DNA from: Lachnospiraceae bacterium
GTDB lineage: Bacteria > Bacillota > Clostridia > Lachnospirales > Lachnospiraceae
Assembly: GCA_015057635.1 (NCBI GenBank)
Contig: SVEB01000091.1
Coordinates: forward strand, 1-58,155
Length of the DNA: 58,155 nucleotides
Direction: 5' to 3'
The notes beneath the pieces are model-generated. The model saw nothing but the letters and a program-made list of their open reading frames with translations. It was not told the origin of the DNA and did no database searches. Every line of letters starts with the position of its first letter. Within the stretch, counting starts at the first letter, position 1. Below are positions 17,441 through 26,242 of the stretch, piece after piece. The translations under genes were made by a program, and so were the position numbers.

Positions 17441-18607
17441 ATGAGCTTGACAGACCATTTTATTTTACATTACTTACAACAGTTTGATGCGTATCCATTT
17501 ACCATTACGATTCATAACGAAATTCATCAGATTGGAGAGGGAGAGCCACGCTTTCACGTAACACTGAAGAAGATTCCTGACAAGAAGGAGCTTATGGAAA
17601 GCACTTCCCTTGCTTTAGGTGAGGCCTATATGAAAGGGGATTTACTCATCGAGGGCGACTTATATGAAACACTTGACCTCTTCTTAAGCCAGATCGGACT
17701 TTTCACAAAAGATCAGCATGCTCTAAAGAAACTGCTGTTTCCAAGCAAGTCCAAGAAGCATCAACTTGAAGAAATCTCTCACCACTATGATATTGGAAAT
17801 GACTTCTACTCCAAATGGCTGGATGACACGATGAGCTATTCCTGTGCCTATTTTAAATCTGACCAAGATACGCTTGGCATGGCGCAACGGCAGAAAGTCG
17901 ACTACATCCTTAAGAAACTATACTTAAAAAAGGATATGACGCTTTTGGATATCGGCTGCGGGTGGGGCTTTTTACTTCTGCAGGCAGCAAAACAATATGA
18001 TGTGAAAGGCGTCGGGATCACGCTTAGCAAGGAGCAGCTTAAAAAGTTTGAAGCCGCGATTAAAACGGAGGGACTTGAAGGCCGGGTTAGCGCGAAACTT
18101 TTAGACTACCGGGATATCCGTTCCTTAAATCAGCAGTTTGACCGCATTGTAAGCGTTGGCATGTTAGAGCATGTGGGTAGAGAAAATTACGAGGAGTTTT
18201 TTAAGTCGCTTAATTCCGTCTTAAAAGATGACGGACTATGCCTTCTCCATTATATATCCGCATGTGAAGAACATTCCGGTGACCCGTTCTTAAAAAAATA
18301 TATCTTTCCGGGCGGCGTGATTCCAAGCCTTCGGGAAATCATCTCTTTATGCGGCACGTTTCATTATTCGGTGCTTGATGTGGAGAACCTAAGAAGACAT
18401 TATCAAAAGACACTGCTGTGCTGGATTGATGGTTTTCTGGCACACAAGGAGGAATTTGAACAAACCTATGGCAAAGAGTTTGTTCGAATGTGGGATCTGT
18501 ACCTGACTTCCTGCGCTGCCGCCTTTCATAATGGCATTGTGGAGCTCCACCAGATCTTGCTTGCGAAAAAGCCAACCGACCTTCTTCCCATGACGCGCTG
18601 GTACTGA
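17441..18607 (+). CDS. cfa: Cyclopropane-fatty-acyl-phospholipid synthase
   Basis: A 388-residue SAM-dependent methyltransferase that adds a methylene bridge to unsaturated acyl chains of membrane phospholipids. The family motif ISHHYDIGNDFY is near residue 112 and the SAM-binding LDIGCGWG near 169, followed by GVGITLSKEQ and VSVGMLEHVG. The ATG at 17441 is preferred because the ATG at 17432 overlaps the AAAGGA ribosome binding site. It is a single-gene unit that diverges from the GltD-like gene and ends in a bidirectional terminator. Confidence 0.92.
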   Translation: MSLTDHFILHYLQQFDAYPFTITIHNEIHQIGEGEPRFHVTLKKIPDKKELMESTSLALGEAYMKGDLLIEGDLYETLDLFLSQIGLFTKDQHALKKLLFPSKSKKHQLEEISHHYDIGNDFYSKWLDDTMSYSCAYFKSDQDTLGMAQRQKVDYILKKLYLKKDMTLLDIGCGWGFLLLQAAKQYDVKGVGITLSKEQLKKFEAAIKTEGLEGRVSAKLLDYRDIRSLNQQFDRIVSVGMLEHVGRENYEEFFKSLNSVLKDDGLCLLHYISACEEHSGDPFLKKYIFPGGVIPSLREIISLCGTFHYSVLDVENLRRHYQKTLLCWIDGFLAHKEEFEQTYGKEFVRMWDLYLTSCAAAFHNGIVELHQILLAKKPTDLLPMTRWY

Positions 18608-18715
18608 TCCCCATCCCCCGTCCGAACTGGGCATTTTCTTCCTATCCCATCCGATGGATCAGGTGTAGCAGAGACTGCATCTTCCCCCTTTCCCTATATT
18701 TTGTGGATAATAATC

Positions 18716-18776
18716 AAAAGCCGCTTCCTTTTTATAAATGCTTTCATCTGGCATGCTTAAAAAAGAAACGGCTTTT
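18716..18776. terminator. Bidirectional terminator between cfa and a convergent gene
   Basis: AAAAGCCGCTTCC near 18716 pairs with GAAACGGCTTTT ending at 18776, with A/T tracts on both sides, so it can stop transcription from cfa and from the convergent minus-strand gene ending at 18782. Confidence 0.75.
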
Positions 18777-18781
18777 ATGGA

Positions 18782-19309
18782 TTAAAGTTCCGGATCCTCT
18801 ATCGCTTCTATATTTCCCGTATCCCCCTGCATCCGTTCTGTTATGATATTGGTAAATGCTAAAAAAGTAGAAACCAATACAAGCAAGCCCCCCCAGGACG
18901 CCCTCTGTGCGCTACAGCTTGGATTTGCTTCATTATTCTGATAGGCCAGACAATAAAAAAAGGAAAGCGAATACAATAATAGAAGGTTGCTAAACAGACG
19001 CATGCACCAGGTATCTTTAAGTGGAGGACACCCTTCATACTGTTCCGGACATAGGGTACGCACTAACTGCTCTCTTGCGATTCCTATCGTATACCGATTA
19101 AGAATAATGGCTGCGATCACCCACACTAAATAGTCCATTACCTTATCATACTGCCTGATCTGTGCTATCAGTTCCTGCCTCTGTGCTTCTGCCTCAGCCC
19201 TTGCTCTTATCTCATCCTGCCTTGCTTGCTCTTGTATCCGCTTGCGGCCGGGAAAGTTTCTGTATTCTGTCACTACAACCTTGCCTTTTTCTTTGTTTTC
19301 CTCATCCAT
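18782..19309 (-). CDS. Hypothetical membrane protein with N-terminal charged coil
   Basis: A 175-residue protein of unrecognised family. The first 55 residues are charged and Gln/Glu/Arg-rich (RARAEAEAQRQEL), likely a coiled coil. A hydrophobic segment near 60-75 (VMDYLVWVIAAIILNRYTIG), a second near 100-122 and a third near 140-155 follow, then an acidic tail. A Cys-containing loop (LCPEQYEGCPPLKDTWC) sits between the first and second helices. The ATG at 19309 follows GGAG; the longer frame from 19336 has no ribosome binding site. It converges with cfa and appears to be a single gene. Confidence 0.6.
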   Translation of the reverse strand: MDEENKEKGKVVVTEYRNFPGRKRIQEQARQDEIRARAEAEAQRQELIAQIRQYDKVMDYLVWVIAAIILNRYTIGIAREQLVRTLCPEQYEGCPPLKDTWCMRLFSNLLLLYSLSFFYCLAYQNNEANPSCSAQRASWGGLLVLVSTFLAFTNIITERMQGDTGNIEAIEDPEL

Positions 19310-19448
19310 GGCATCTTCTCCGTCAAATACTATCATTGCAATATATGATTCTCTCTCTGCTTCTAGTCGGGTAATTTACGAATTATAAAAAATCCTAACA
19401 CTTTTTAGCGCAAAGTTTAGTAATATCAAATTTTTAGTTTATTTATTG

Positions 19449-19503
19449 TTGACATTATATATAATGTGTGTATAATATAGATTTGTGTTTAGCATTGCTA
19501 AAC
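19449..19503 (+). promoter_or_regulatory. Promoter and operator of the XRE-cupin/pot operon
   Basis: TTGACA (19449-19454) and TATAAT (19471-19476) are 16 bases apart. A 17-bp inverted repeat GTTTAGCATTGCTAAAC at 19487-19503 lies at the expected transcription start, and further TTTAG half-sites occur upstream near 19404-19440. This is a likely operator for the XRE-cupin regulator itself (inference). Confidence 0.7.
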
Positions 19504-19550
19504 TTGGTGTTTAATAACATTTCCTTCCAATCGGCAGGAAAATCCGATAA

Positions 19551-19589
19551 AAAACAGCCTGTAGGTATTTTTACATAGCAGGCTGTTTT
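19551..19589 (+). terminator. Terminator-like hairpin in the leader of the pot operon
   Basis: AAAACAGCCTG pairs perfectly with CAGGCTGTTTT over a 17-base loop. It lies between the promoter and the regulator ATG at 19650, inside a leader of about 165 bases. The T-run is short. It may be an attenuator, a boundary of a small leader RNA or a stability element. Confidence 0.5.
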
Positions 19590-19649
19590 CGTAGGCTTAA
19601 AACCCTTACAAAAGTAAACAATAATAACGCAGAAAGGATTGGTGAATTC

Positions 19650-20189
19650 ATGAAAATCGGTGAAAAAATCAAAGAACTTCGTGTCCAGAAAAGTCTGACA
19701 CAGGAGGAACTAGCAGACAGAGCGGAGCTCTCCAAAGGCTTTATCTCTCAGCTCGAACGTGATCTGACTTCTCCATCCATCGCAACACTCGTTGATATCT
19801 TACAGTGCCTTGGCACGAATTTAGAAGAGTTCTTCGCAGGAACTACTTCCGAACAGGTTGTATTTAATAAACAGGATTACTTTGAGAAGGAAGACTGTGA
19901 GTTAAAGAATAAGATTGAATGGATCATTCCAAATGCACAAAAAAATGCGATGGAACCAATACTATTAACATTAGAGCAGGACGGTTCCACCTACCCTGAC
20001 AATCCTCATGAAGGTGAGGAATTTGGATATGTGTTAAGCGGATCCATTACCATTCATATCGGCAATAAAACGTATAAAGCAAAAAAGGGTGAATCTTTTT
20101 ACTTTATCCCAAATAAAAAACATTATATTACAGCAGCCGGCAAAACCGGTGCCACTCTTTTGTGGGTTTCTACCCCACCGAGCTTCTAA
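19650..20189 (+). CDS. XRE-family regulator with C-terminal cupin (PuuR-like)
   Basis: A 179-residue regulator. The N-terminal helix-turn-helix covers residues 5-60 (LTQEELADRAELSKGFISQLE) and a cupin_2 domain covers about 105-175 (HEGEEFGYVLSGSITIHIG, KKGESFYFIPNKKHY). This architecture is common next to polyamine transport genes, where the cupin senses a small ligand. The ATG follows AAAGGA. The pot genes start 12 bases after its stop, so it heads the operon and probably autoregulates through the inverted repeat at its promoter. Confidence 0.85.
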   Translation: MKIGEKIKELRVQKSLTQEELADRAELSKGFISQLERDLTSPSIATLVDILQCLGTNLEEFFAGTTSEQVVFNKQDYFEKEDCELKNKIEWIIPNAQKNAMEPILLTLEQDGSTYPDNPHEGEEFGYVLSGSITIHIGNKTYKAKKGESFYFIPNKKHYITAAGKTGATLLWVSTPPSF

Positions 20190-20201
20190 GGAGGAAATCA
20201 C

Positions 20202-21281
20202 ATGGTAAACAACAAATTAATTGATTTGATAAATATCTCAAAGTCATACAACGGGAATGTTATTATTGATGACTTAAACTTATATGTTCGTGAGAATGAA
20301 TTTCTTACGTTCCTTGGTCCATCCGGCTGTGGAAAGACAACAACGCTTCGAATGATCGGCGGATTTGAGACACCAGATCAGGGGAAAATCATTTTTGATG
20401 GAAAAGATATTACAAAGCTTCCTCCAAATGAAAGACAGTTAAATACCGTATTCCAGAAATACGCATTATTTACACATATGACAATTGCAGAAAATATTGC
20501 ATTTGGTCTTAAAATCAAGAAAAAAAGCAAAGCCTATATTGATGATAAAATTAAATATGCCTTAAAGCTTGTAAACTTAGATGGTTATGGAAACCGTATG
20601 CCGGATTCCCTAAGCGGTGGTCAGCAGCAGCGTATCGCAATTGCCCGTGCGATTGTAAACGAACCTAAAGTTCTTCTTTTAGATGAACCATTAGGCGCTC
20701 TTGACTTAAAGCTTCGTCAGGATATGCAGTATGAATTAATCCGTCTTAAAAATGAGCTTGGCATTACCTTTATCTATGTAACACATGATCAGGAAGAGGC
20801 TCTTACCATGTCTGATACAATCATGGTTATGAATCAGGGTTATATCCAGCAGATCGGTACTCCGGAAAAGATTTATAACGAACCGGAAAATGCATTCGTT
20901 GCTGACTTTATCGGCGAAAGCAATATCATTGGCGCAACTATGGTCCGTGACCGTCTGGTTAATATCCTTGGTGCAAACTTCCCATGTGTGGATGAAGGAT
21001 TTGGCGAAAACAAACCTGTTGATGTTGTTATCCGTCCGGAAGATATTGATCTGGTTGCTCCGGAAGACGGTATCATCAAAGGCCGTGTCACTTCCTTAAT
21101 CTTCAAAGGCGTACATTACGAGATGGATGTTATGGCAAATGGCTATGAATGGCTTGTTCATTCTACCGATCTTTCTCCTGTTGGCAGCGAAGTCGGTTTA
21201 CGAGTGGATCCATTTGACATCCAGATCATGAAAAAGCCGGAATCTGTTGATGAGGAGGCTGTGGTTAATAATGAACAATGA
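20202..21281 (+). CDS. potA: Spermidine/putrescine ABC transporter ATPase
   Basis: A 359-residue ATPase of the PotA family. Walker A is GPSGCGKTT near residue 40, the signature LSGGQQQR near 138, Walker [13 protein letters not shown], and a TOBE-type C-terminal domain from about 240. It energises polyamine import with PotB, PotC and PotD. It has a GGAGG ribosome binding site just after the regulator's stop and its last 11 bases overlap potB. Confidence 0.93.
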   Translation: MVNNKLIDLINISKSYNGNVIIDDLNLYVRENEFLTFLGPSGCGKTTTLRMIGGFETPDQGKIIFDGKDITKLPPNERQLNTVFQKYALFTHMTIAENIAFGLKIKKKSKAYIDDKIKYALKLVNLDGYGNRMPDSLSGGQQQRIAIARAIVNEPKVLLLDEPLGALDLKLRQDMQYELIRLKNELGITFIYVTHDQEEALTMSDTIMVMNQGYIQQIGTPEKIYNEPENAFVADFIGESNIIGATMVRDRLVNILGANFPCVDEGFGENKPVDVVIRPEDIDLVAPEDGIIKGRVTSLIFKGVHYEMDVMANGYEWLVHSTDLSPVGSEVGLRVDPFDIQIMKKPESVDEEAVVNNEQ

Positions 21282-22167
21282 GAATCCTCTCAGAAATGAG
21301 ATTGTAACCCAAGATAAAAAGGCGAAAAAGAAGAATGTGCCAGCTTCTGCAAAGAACAAAACGCTTCTTGCTACTCCGTATGGCCTCTGGATGGCTGCAT
21401 TTATTATTATTCCTTTAATCTTAGTGCTCTATTACGGCCTTACGGATGGAAATGGCAATTTCACCTTAGATAATCTGACACTGATTGCCAATCCGATCAA
21501 CCGGAAAGCTTTATGGCTTTCCTTAAAGCTTTCCGTTATAAGCACCGTGATCTGTCTGCTGCTTGCCTATCCGCTTGCTCTTATTTTAAAAAGCATGAAA
21601 TTAAAGGATAATTCCTTTATCGTTATGATCGTAATCCTGCCGATGTGGATGAACTTCTTATTACGTACCATCGCATGGCAGAATATTTTAGAGAAGAATG
21701 GTGTCATCAATACTATATTAGAAGCACTCCATCTTCCGGCACTCAATATCATCAATACACCGACTGCTATCGTACTTGGTATGGTATATAACTTCCTTCC
21801 ATTTATGATCCTTCCGATCTACAATACATTAGCTAAAATTGATGATAATGTAATCAATGCTGCAAGAGACCTGGGTGCAAATGGATGGGTTACTTTTAAA
21901 AGAGTTATCTTCCCATTAAGCATGCCTGGCGTCATCAGCGGTATCACGATGGTATTCGTGCCATCCCTTACTACATTCGCGATTTCTACAATCCTTGGCG
22001 GAAGCAAGATTGTCTTAATCGGTAATGTCATTGAACAGCAGTTCCAGAAACTCGGAAACTGGAATACCGGTTCCGGTCTTTCCCTTGTCTTGATGGTGTT
22101 CATCCTTGTGAGCATGACTGCTGTTGCAAAATATGATAAAGATTCGGAGGGTACAAACGCATGGTAA
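21271..22167 (+). CDS. potB: Spermidine/putrescine ABC transporter permease PotB
   Basis: A 298-residue membrane permease with about six helices. The inner-membrane-protein signature [20 protein letters not shown] (EAA loop) near 200 contacts PotA. The start is the ATG at 21271 behind GAGGAGG located in the end of potA; the frame extending to 21247 lies inside potA. It overlaps potC by seven bases. Confidence 0.9.
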   Translation: MNNENPLRNEIVTQDKKAKKKNVPASAKNKTLLATPYGLWMAAFIIIPLILVLYYGLTDGNGNFTLDNLTLIANPINRKALWLSLKLSVISTVICLLLAYPLALILKSMKLKDNSFIVMIVILPMWMNFLLRTIAWQNILEKNGVINTILEALHLPALNIINTPTAIVLGMVYNFLPFMILPIYNTLAKIDDNVINAARDLGANGWVTFKRVIFPLSMPGVISGITMVFVPSLTTFAISTILGGSKIVLIGNVIEQQFQKLGNWNTGSGLSLVLMVFILVSMTAVAKYDKDSEGTNAW

Positions 22168-22946
22168 AGAAAATCGCGGGAAAACTGTATATTTCCCTTA
22201 TCGTTTTATTTTTATATGCACCGATTTTAGTGCTGATTGTACTTTCCTTTAATAAGAGCAAATCCCGTAACAAATGGGGCGGCTTTACCTTTGAATGGTA
22301 TCAGTCCTTATTCCAAAATGATGATATCATGACCGCCTTATATACGACTTTGATCATTGCCTTATTATCGGCTGTCATCGCTACCATTATCGGTACTGCA
22401 GCTTCTATCGGCATGAGCAGCATGAAGAAGGTTCCAAGAACCATTATGATGGGAATCACCAATATTCCAATGCTAAATGCGGATATCGTTACCGGTATCT
22501 CCCTTATGCTGTTATTCGTAGCTGTAAACTATACTTTAGGATTTTCTTCTGTTTTACTGGCACATATCACGTTTAATATTCCTTACGTTATCTTAAGCGT
22601 TATGCCGAGACTGAAACAGACGAATCGAAATACGTATGAAGCCGCCTTGGATCTTGGCGCTTCTCCAATGAAAGCTTTCTTTAAAGTTGTTTTCCCGGAT
22701 ATCATGCCGGGTGTCATCTCTGGTTTTATGTTAGCATTCACCATGTCCTTAGATGACTTTATTATTACTCATTTTACAAGAGGGGCTGCTGTCAACACAC
22801 TCTCTACTAAGATATATGCGGAAACAAGAAAGGGAATCAAGCCTGAGATGTACGCTCTTTCCACTCTCCTGTTCCTATCCGTTTTACTGCTGTTAATTAT
22901 CATCAATCGTCGTAATGACAGCATTAATAAAAAACGCAGTATGTAA
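22161..22946 (+). CDS. potC: Spermidine/putrescine ABC transporter permease PotC
   Basis: A 261-residue permease, second membrane subunit of the polyamine importer, with about six helices and the EAA-type loop EAALDLGASPMKAFFKVVFP near 155-175. Its ATG overlaps the potB stop, indicating translational coupling. potD follows after 34 bases. Confidence 0.9.
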   Translation: MVKKIAGKLYISLIVLFLYAPILVLIVLSFNKSKSRNKWGGFTFEWYQSLFQNDDIMTALYTTLIIALLSAVIATIIGTAASIGMSSMKKVPRTIMMGITNIPMLNADIVTGISLMLLFVAVNYTLGFSSVLLAHITFNIPYVILSVMPRLKQTNRNTYEAALDLGASPMKAFFKVVFPDIMPGVISGFMLAFTMSLDDFIITHFTRGAAVNTLSTKIYAETRKGIKPEMYALSTLLFLSVLLLLIIINRRNDSINKKRSM

Positions 22947-22980
22947 TCTGCTACTAACAAAAAAGAAAGAGGTATGTCGC

Positions 22981-24057
22981 ATGAAGAAAAAATTATCCCT
23001 GATCATCTCCCTTGTTCTTACCTGCTCCCTGATGTTAACAGGCTGCGGTAAGAACGACAATAATGGAAACTCTGCTTCTAACGGAGGCAATTCCTTATAC
23101 GTTTATAACTGGGGTGAATACATTGATCCAGAAGTAATCGATATGTTTGAAGAAGAAACCGGAATCAAAGTTATTTACAATGAATTCGAACAGAATGAAG
23201 ATATGTATGCAATCATCAAAGCAGGTGCTGTTAACTATGATGTTGTCTGTCCATCTGACTATATGATTGAAAAAATGATTTCTGAAGATATGTTACAGGA
23301 ATTAAACTATGATAATATTCCAAACATCACAAACATTGATGAAACTTATTTAAAGAGCGCAGAAGGATTTGATCCAGGCAATAAGTTCAGTGTTCCTTAC
23401 TGCTGGGGTACTGTCGGCATCCTCTATAATACTACTATGGTAGATGAACCTATTACAAGCTGGGGTGCATTATTTGATGAGAAATACAGCGGTGATATCT
23501 TAATGATGGATTCCGTTCGTGATGCTTATATGATCGCTCTTACTTACTTAGGCTATGACTTAAATTCTACTGATGAAGCGCAGATTGAGGAAGCAACTGA
23601 ACTTTTAAAATCTCAGTATCCTTTAGTTCAGGCTTACGTTGTGGATCAGGTTCGTGATAAGATGATCGGTAATGAAGCAGCAGTCGGCGTTATCTACTCC
23701 GGTGAAGCAATCTACACTCAGAGAGAGAATCCAGACCTTCAGTATGTTGTTCCAGAGGAAGGATCTAACGTATGGATCGATGGATGGGTTATCCCTAAAA
23801 ACGCACAGAATAAGGAAAATGCAGAAGCATGGATTAACTTTATGTGCCGCGAAGATATCGCATTATTAAACTTCGAATACATTACTTACTCTACTCCGAA
23901 TAAGGGTGCCAGAGAGTTAATCGAAGATGAGGATATCAAGAACAGCGAAATTGCATTCCCAGATGCTTCTATCCTATCCCGTTGTAAAACCTACAACTAC
24001 CTCGGCGAAGAGATGGACGCTCTTTACATCAATAAATTCAACGAAGTGAAATATTAG
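22981..24057 (+). CDS. potD: Spermidine/putrescine-binding lipoprotein PotD
   Basis: A 358-residue substrate-binding lipoprotein. The signal peptide ends at a lipobox (LMLTGC, Cys22) and the mature part opens with LYVYNWGEYIDPEVIDMFE, the typical PotD/PotF start, followed by DVVCPSDYMI and DGWVIPKNA. The ATG at 22981 follows an AAAGAGG site; the longer frame from 22915 reads back into potC. It is the last gene of the operon, and palindromic element D begins eight bases after its stop. Confidence 0.92.
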   Translation: MKKKLSLIISLVLTCSLMLTGCGKNDNNGNSASNGGNSLYVYNWGEYIDPEVIDMFEEETGIKVIYNEFEQNEDMYAIIKAGAVNYDVVCPSDYMIEKMISEDMLQELNYDNIPNITNIDETYLKSAEGFDPGNKFSVPYCWGTVGILYNTTMVDEPITSWGALFDEKYSGDILMMDSVRDAYMIALTYLGYDLNSTDEAQIEEATELLKSQYPLVQAYVVDQVRDKMIGNEAAVGVIYSGEAIYTQRENPDLQYVVPEEGSNVWIDGWVIPKNAQNKENAEAWINFMCREDIALLNFEYITYSTPNKGARELIEDEDIKNSEIAFPDASILSRCKTYNYLGEEMDALYINKFNEVKY

Positions 24058-24064
24058 TTTCACG

Positions 24065-24323
24065 GGAGTTTGGACAGAGAGGGAGAGGAAGTGAGACCGC
24101 AACCAGAAACAGGAGGGCGGGATGCTATCTTTTTCGGATGAACGGATGCATGAGCAGACAAAAGCCGTTCGGGTCTTTGACTATCAGACAGGAAACCACT
24201 GTCTGCTATTCAAAGAACCGAGCGGCTTTTGTTCATCATGAGCCGGACATCCCGAAAAAATAGTGCCCCACTCTCCTGTTTCCGGTCCCGGCCTCACTTC
24301 CTCTCCCTCTCTGTCCAAACTCC
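24065..24323 (+). repeat. Palindromic intergenic element, copy D
   Basis: The arms 24065-24140 and 24249-24323 are near-perfect reverse complements (tips GGAGTTTGGACAGAGAGG and CCTCTCTGTCCAAACTCC). The core is in plus orientation: GCATGAGCAGACAAAA, inner stem GCCGTTCGGGTCTTTG, TATCAGACAGGAA...CTGTCTGCTATT, CAAAGAACCGAGCGGC, TTTTGTTCATCATGAGCCGG. It lies immediately after potD, same orientation, facing the end of the ArsA operon. This is the longest copy, 259 bases. Confidence 0.88.
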
Positions 24324-24608
24324 TAACATACGCCTTTCCTTTAATTTTAGCGGCCCTGCGTGCGCTGGGCGGATGAAAGGAATAAATAGAGTAAAAATGT
24401 AACGGGAATAAATGTATGGGGATTGGTTCTGTGGATTCAGGGAATTGCCTGATCTTGTTATGACCTTATCACTAGTCAGGTGTGTTTTCTGGCGACCTTG
24501 ATATTAGATACAATACATCCATACTGATATGTTCGATAGTAGTGTTTGCCTCTCTGTTGGCTATATAGACAGAAAAGTTTATCTATATAGCCAAAGAACG
24601 ACGAAAGG
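24324..24608. other. Gene-free stretch with one AT-rich hairpin
   Basis: No open frame with a ribosome binding site is seen. TGGCTATATAGA at 24558-24569 pairs with TCTATATAGCCA at 24582-24593, a perfect 12-bp stem 16 bases past the stop of the first ArsA gene. It lacks a T-run, so it is at best a weak terminator. Confidence 0.5.
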
Positions 24609-25769
24609 TTAGGCGAAATGGATCACAAGGTCGCCGGAATCATACTTGGCAGAGGTGATTTCACGAGAATGGAGTTTTTGTGGGAGGAGGATGGTGCGCT
24701 TTTCGTTTTTGATCGAGAGGTGTAATTCGTCACCGGACTGGGCAAGATCGAGTTCGGATTTTTCGGCGAATAGGAGGTGAATGCGCAGCCGGTAACCACT
24801 CTGCTCTTTTTGGAGTTCAAATATTTTGTCTTCGAAGAAAATGGACTCGGGAGTGGTGGCGCCATAGAGCTGTTCACCTGCCTGCTTTAATGGCTGGACA
24901 AAACGGAGCTCAGAGGACATAAGTGGAAGCGTAAAGATCGGAATTGGGGCGAAACTTTCTTTGATATCCTCGATTCCTTCTTTTTGCTTTTCCATCCATT
25001 TGCCAAAGTAGCCTTCACGGGAACTAAGCGGAAACAGCTTATTGACAATGATGGCATCTACGTTGTAGTTAAACAGATGCAGATATGTGAAGTTACGTTT
25101 GGCTTCTTTGATTACGATCTTTTCAGGAGTGGTGACGATCCGCACGCTGACTACATCCTTTCTTAACATTAGTTCCTGCAGGGCATCTAGTTTCTGATAG
25201 AGCTTTTCAACGGCATCAAAGGTACTGTCGGATGGCATTGGGATCTTGGTTGTCTTCTCGATGAGAGGGCCGGCTACTTTCGTGGCTTTCCGCTTCATTG
25301 GGAAGAATTTTTCCATCCAGTAAGAGAATACTTCCGGGAATTTTAAAAGAGATAAGGTTTCTCCGGTTGGTGCACAGTCAACGATCAGGACATCATACTG
25401 ATTCTCATCATAGAGATCACGGATCTTTAAGAGGCAGAACAGTTCATCGAATCCTGGAAATACAAGAAGTTCTTCTGCTTCAATGCCTCCATTCTTACTT
25501 TTGCTCATCAGACGGTTTAAATACTGCTTCATCTCTCCCCAGGCATTCTCATTTTCCTTAACCGGATCGATCTCCATTCCATATAGATTTTCTTCTATTT
25601 TCGTTTCTTCGCTACCAAGCTTTACTCCGAAGGAATCTGACAGGCTGTGTGCCATGTCCGTACTTACGATCAAAACTTTCTTCCCTTCTGCCGCTATCTG
25701 ACATGCCGTTGCGGCAGCAACGCTTGTTTTTCCGACTCCACCTTTTCCGGTATATAATATGATTCTCAT
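24609..25769 (-). CDS. ArsA/Get3-family ATPase with C-terminal HSP20-like domain (first of pair)
   Basis: A 386-residue SIMIBI-class ATPase. Walker A is GKGGVGKTS near residue 8, followed by STDMAHSLSDSF and the switch region DCAPTGETLSLLKFP near 131. The last 75 residues (SGYRLRIHLLF...GDLVIHFA) match the HSP20-like domain of ArsA-type ATPases. No ArsB pump or ArsR is nearby, so arsenic resistance is not indicated; protein targeting or metal/redox cofactor handling are alternatives (inference). It follows the 131-residue gene by 62 bases and is the last gene of the operon. The AAAGGAG site supports the start. Confidence 0.85.
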   Translation of the reverse strand: MRIILYTGKGGVGKTSVAAATACQIAAEGKKVLIVSTDMAHSLSDSFGVKLGSEETKIEENLYGMEIDPVKENENAWGEMKQYLNRLMSKSKNGGIEAEELLVFPGFDELFCLLKIRDLYDENQYDVLIVDCAPTGETLSLLKFPEVFSYWMEKFFPMKRKATKVAGPLIEKTTKIPMPSDSTFDAVEKLYQKLDALQELMLRKDVVSVRIVTTPEKIVIKEAKRNFTYLHLFNYNVDAIIVNKLFPLSSREGYFGKWMEKQKEGIEDIKESFAPIPIFTLPLMSSELRFVQPLKQAGEQLYGATTPESIFFEDKIFELQKEQSGYRLRIHLLFAEKSELDLAQSGDELHLSIKNEKRTILLPQKLHSREITSAKYDSGDLVIHFA

Positions 25770-25831
25770 GCTGCTCTCCTTTCTTTATGTTCAAATGAAT
25801 TTTCTTTGCTTCATTTAAATTCGATTAACTT

Positions 25832-26227
25832 TTATTCCACCTGAATTTTCTTTGTTCTTCCCTGCGTTTCTTTCCTGCATGCATCCGTTTTGTTTGTTTT
25901 TGGGGTGGACGCTTTGAAGGGTTTGTCAAATGACGAATTCTCACATCTCTCTTTACTTTCAGCGGTTATATCGCACTCCATTGTGTCTTCTTTATCATCC
26001 ATTCCGTTTCTTCTTCTACCTGTATCGGTACGCCCGGCCGTTTCCCTATGATCCGCTCCAGTCATACCGCCAAAAAAACAAGTATAAGCAATGTCTTTCA
26101 TTGCATCTGTCATCTGCTCTTCAAATAGATTCACATGTGCTTTCATGCCATCCGGCATGATTTCTTTGAATGCTTCGTACTCCAGTTTCTTCGCCGCGAT
26201 CATCTTTTTGATAAATTCTTCTTTCAT
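25832..26227 (-). CDS. Small hypothetical protein between the two ArsA-family ATPases
   Basis: A 131-residue protein of unrecognised family, beginning 15 bases after the stop of the upstream ATPase with a GGGGGA ribosome binding site. Residues 1-55 look like a folded helical unit (FIKKMIAAKKLEYEAFKEIM, then FEEQMTDAMKDIAYTCFFGG). The rest is polar and charged with scattered cysteines and no hydrophobic pattern. The location in the same operon suggests a partner or substrate adaptor of the ATPases (inference). The low-complexity tail might be a frameshift relic, but no alternative frame looks better. Confidence 0.6.
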   Translation of the reverse strand: MKEEFIKKMIAAKKLEYEAFKEIMPDGMKAHVNLFEEQMTDAMKDIAYTCFFGGMTGADHRETAGRTDTGRRRNGMDDKEDTMECDITAESKERCENSSFDKPFKASTPKTNKTDACRKETQGRTKKIQVE

Positions 26228-26242
26228 TTCGAATCCCCCTTT

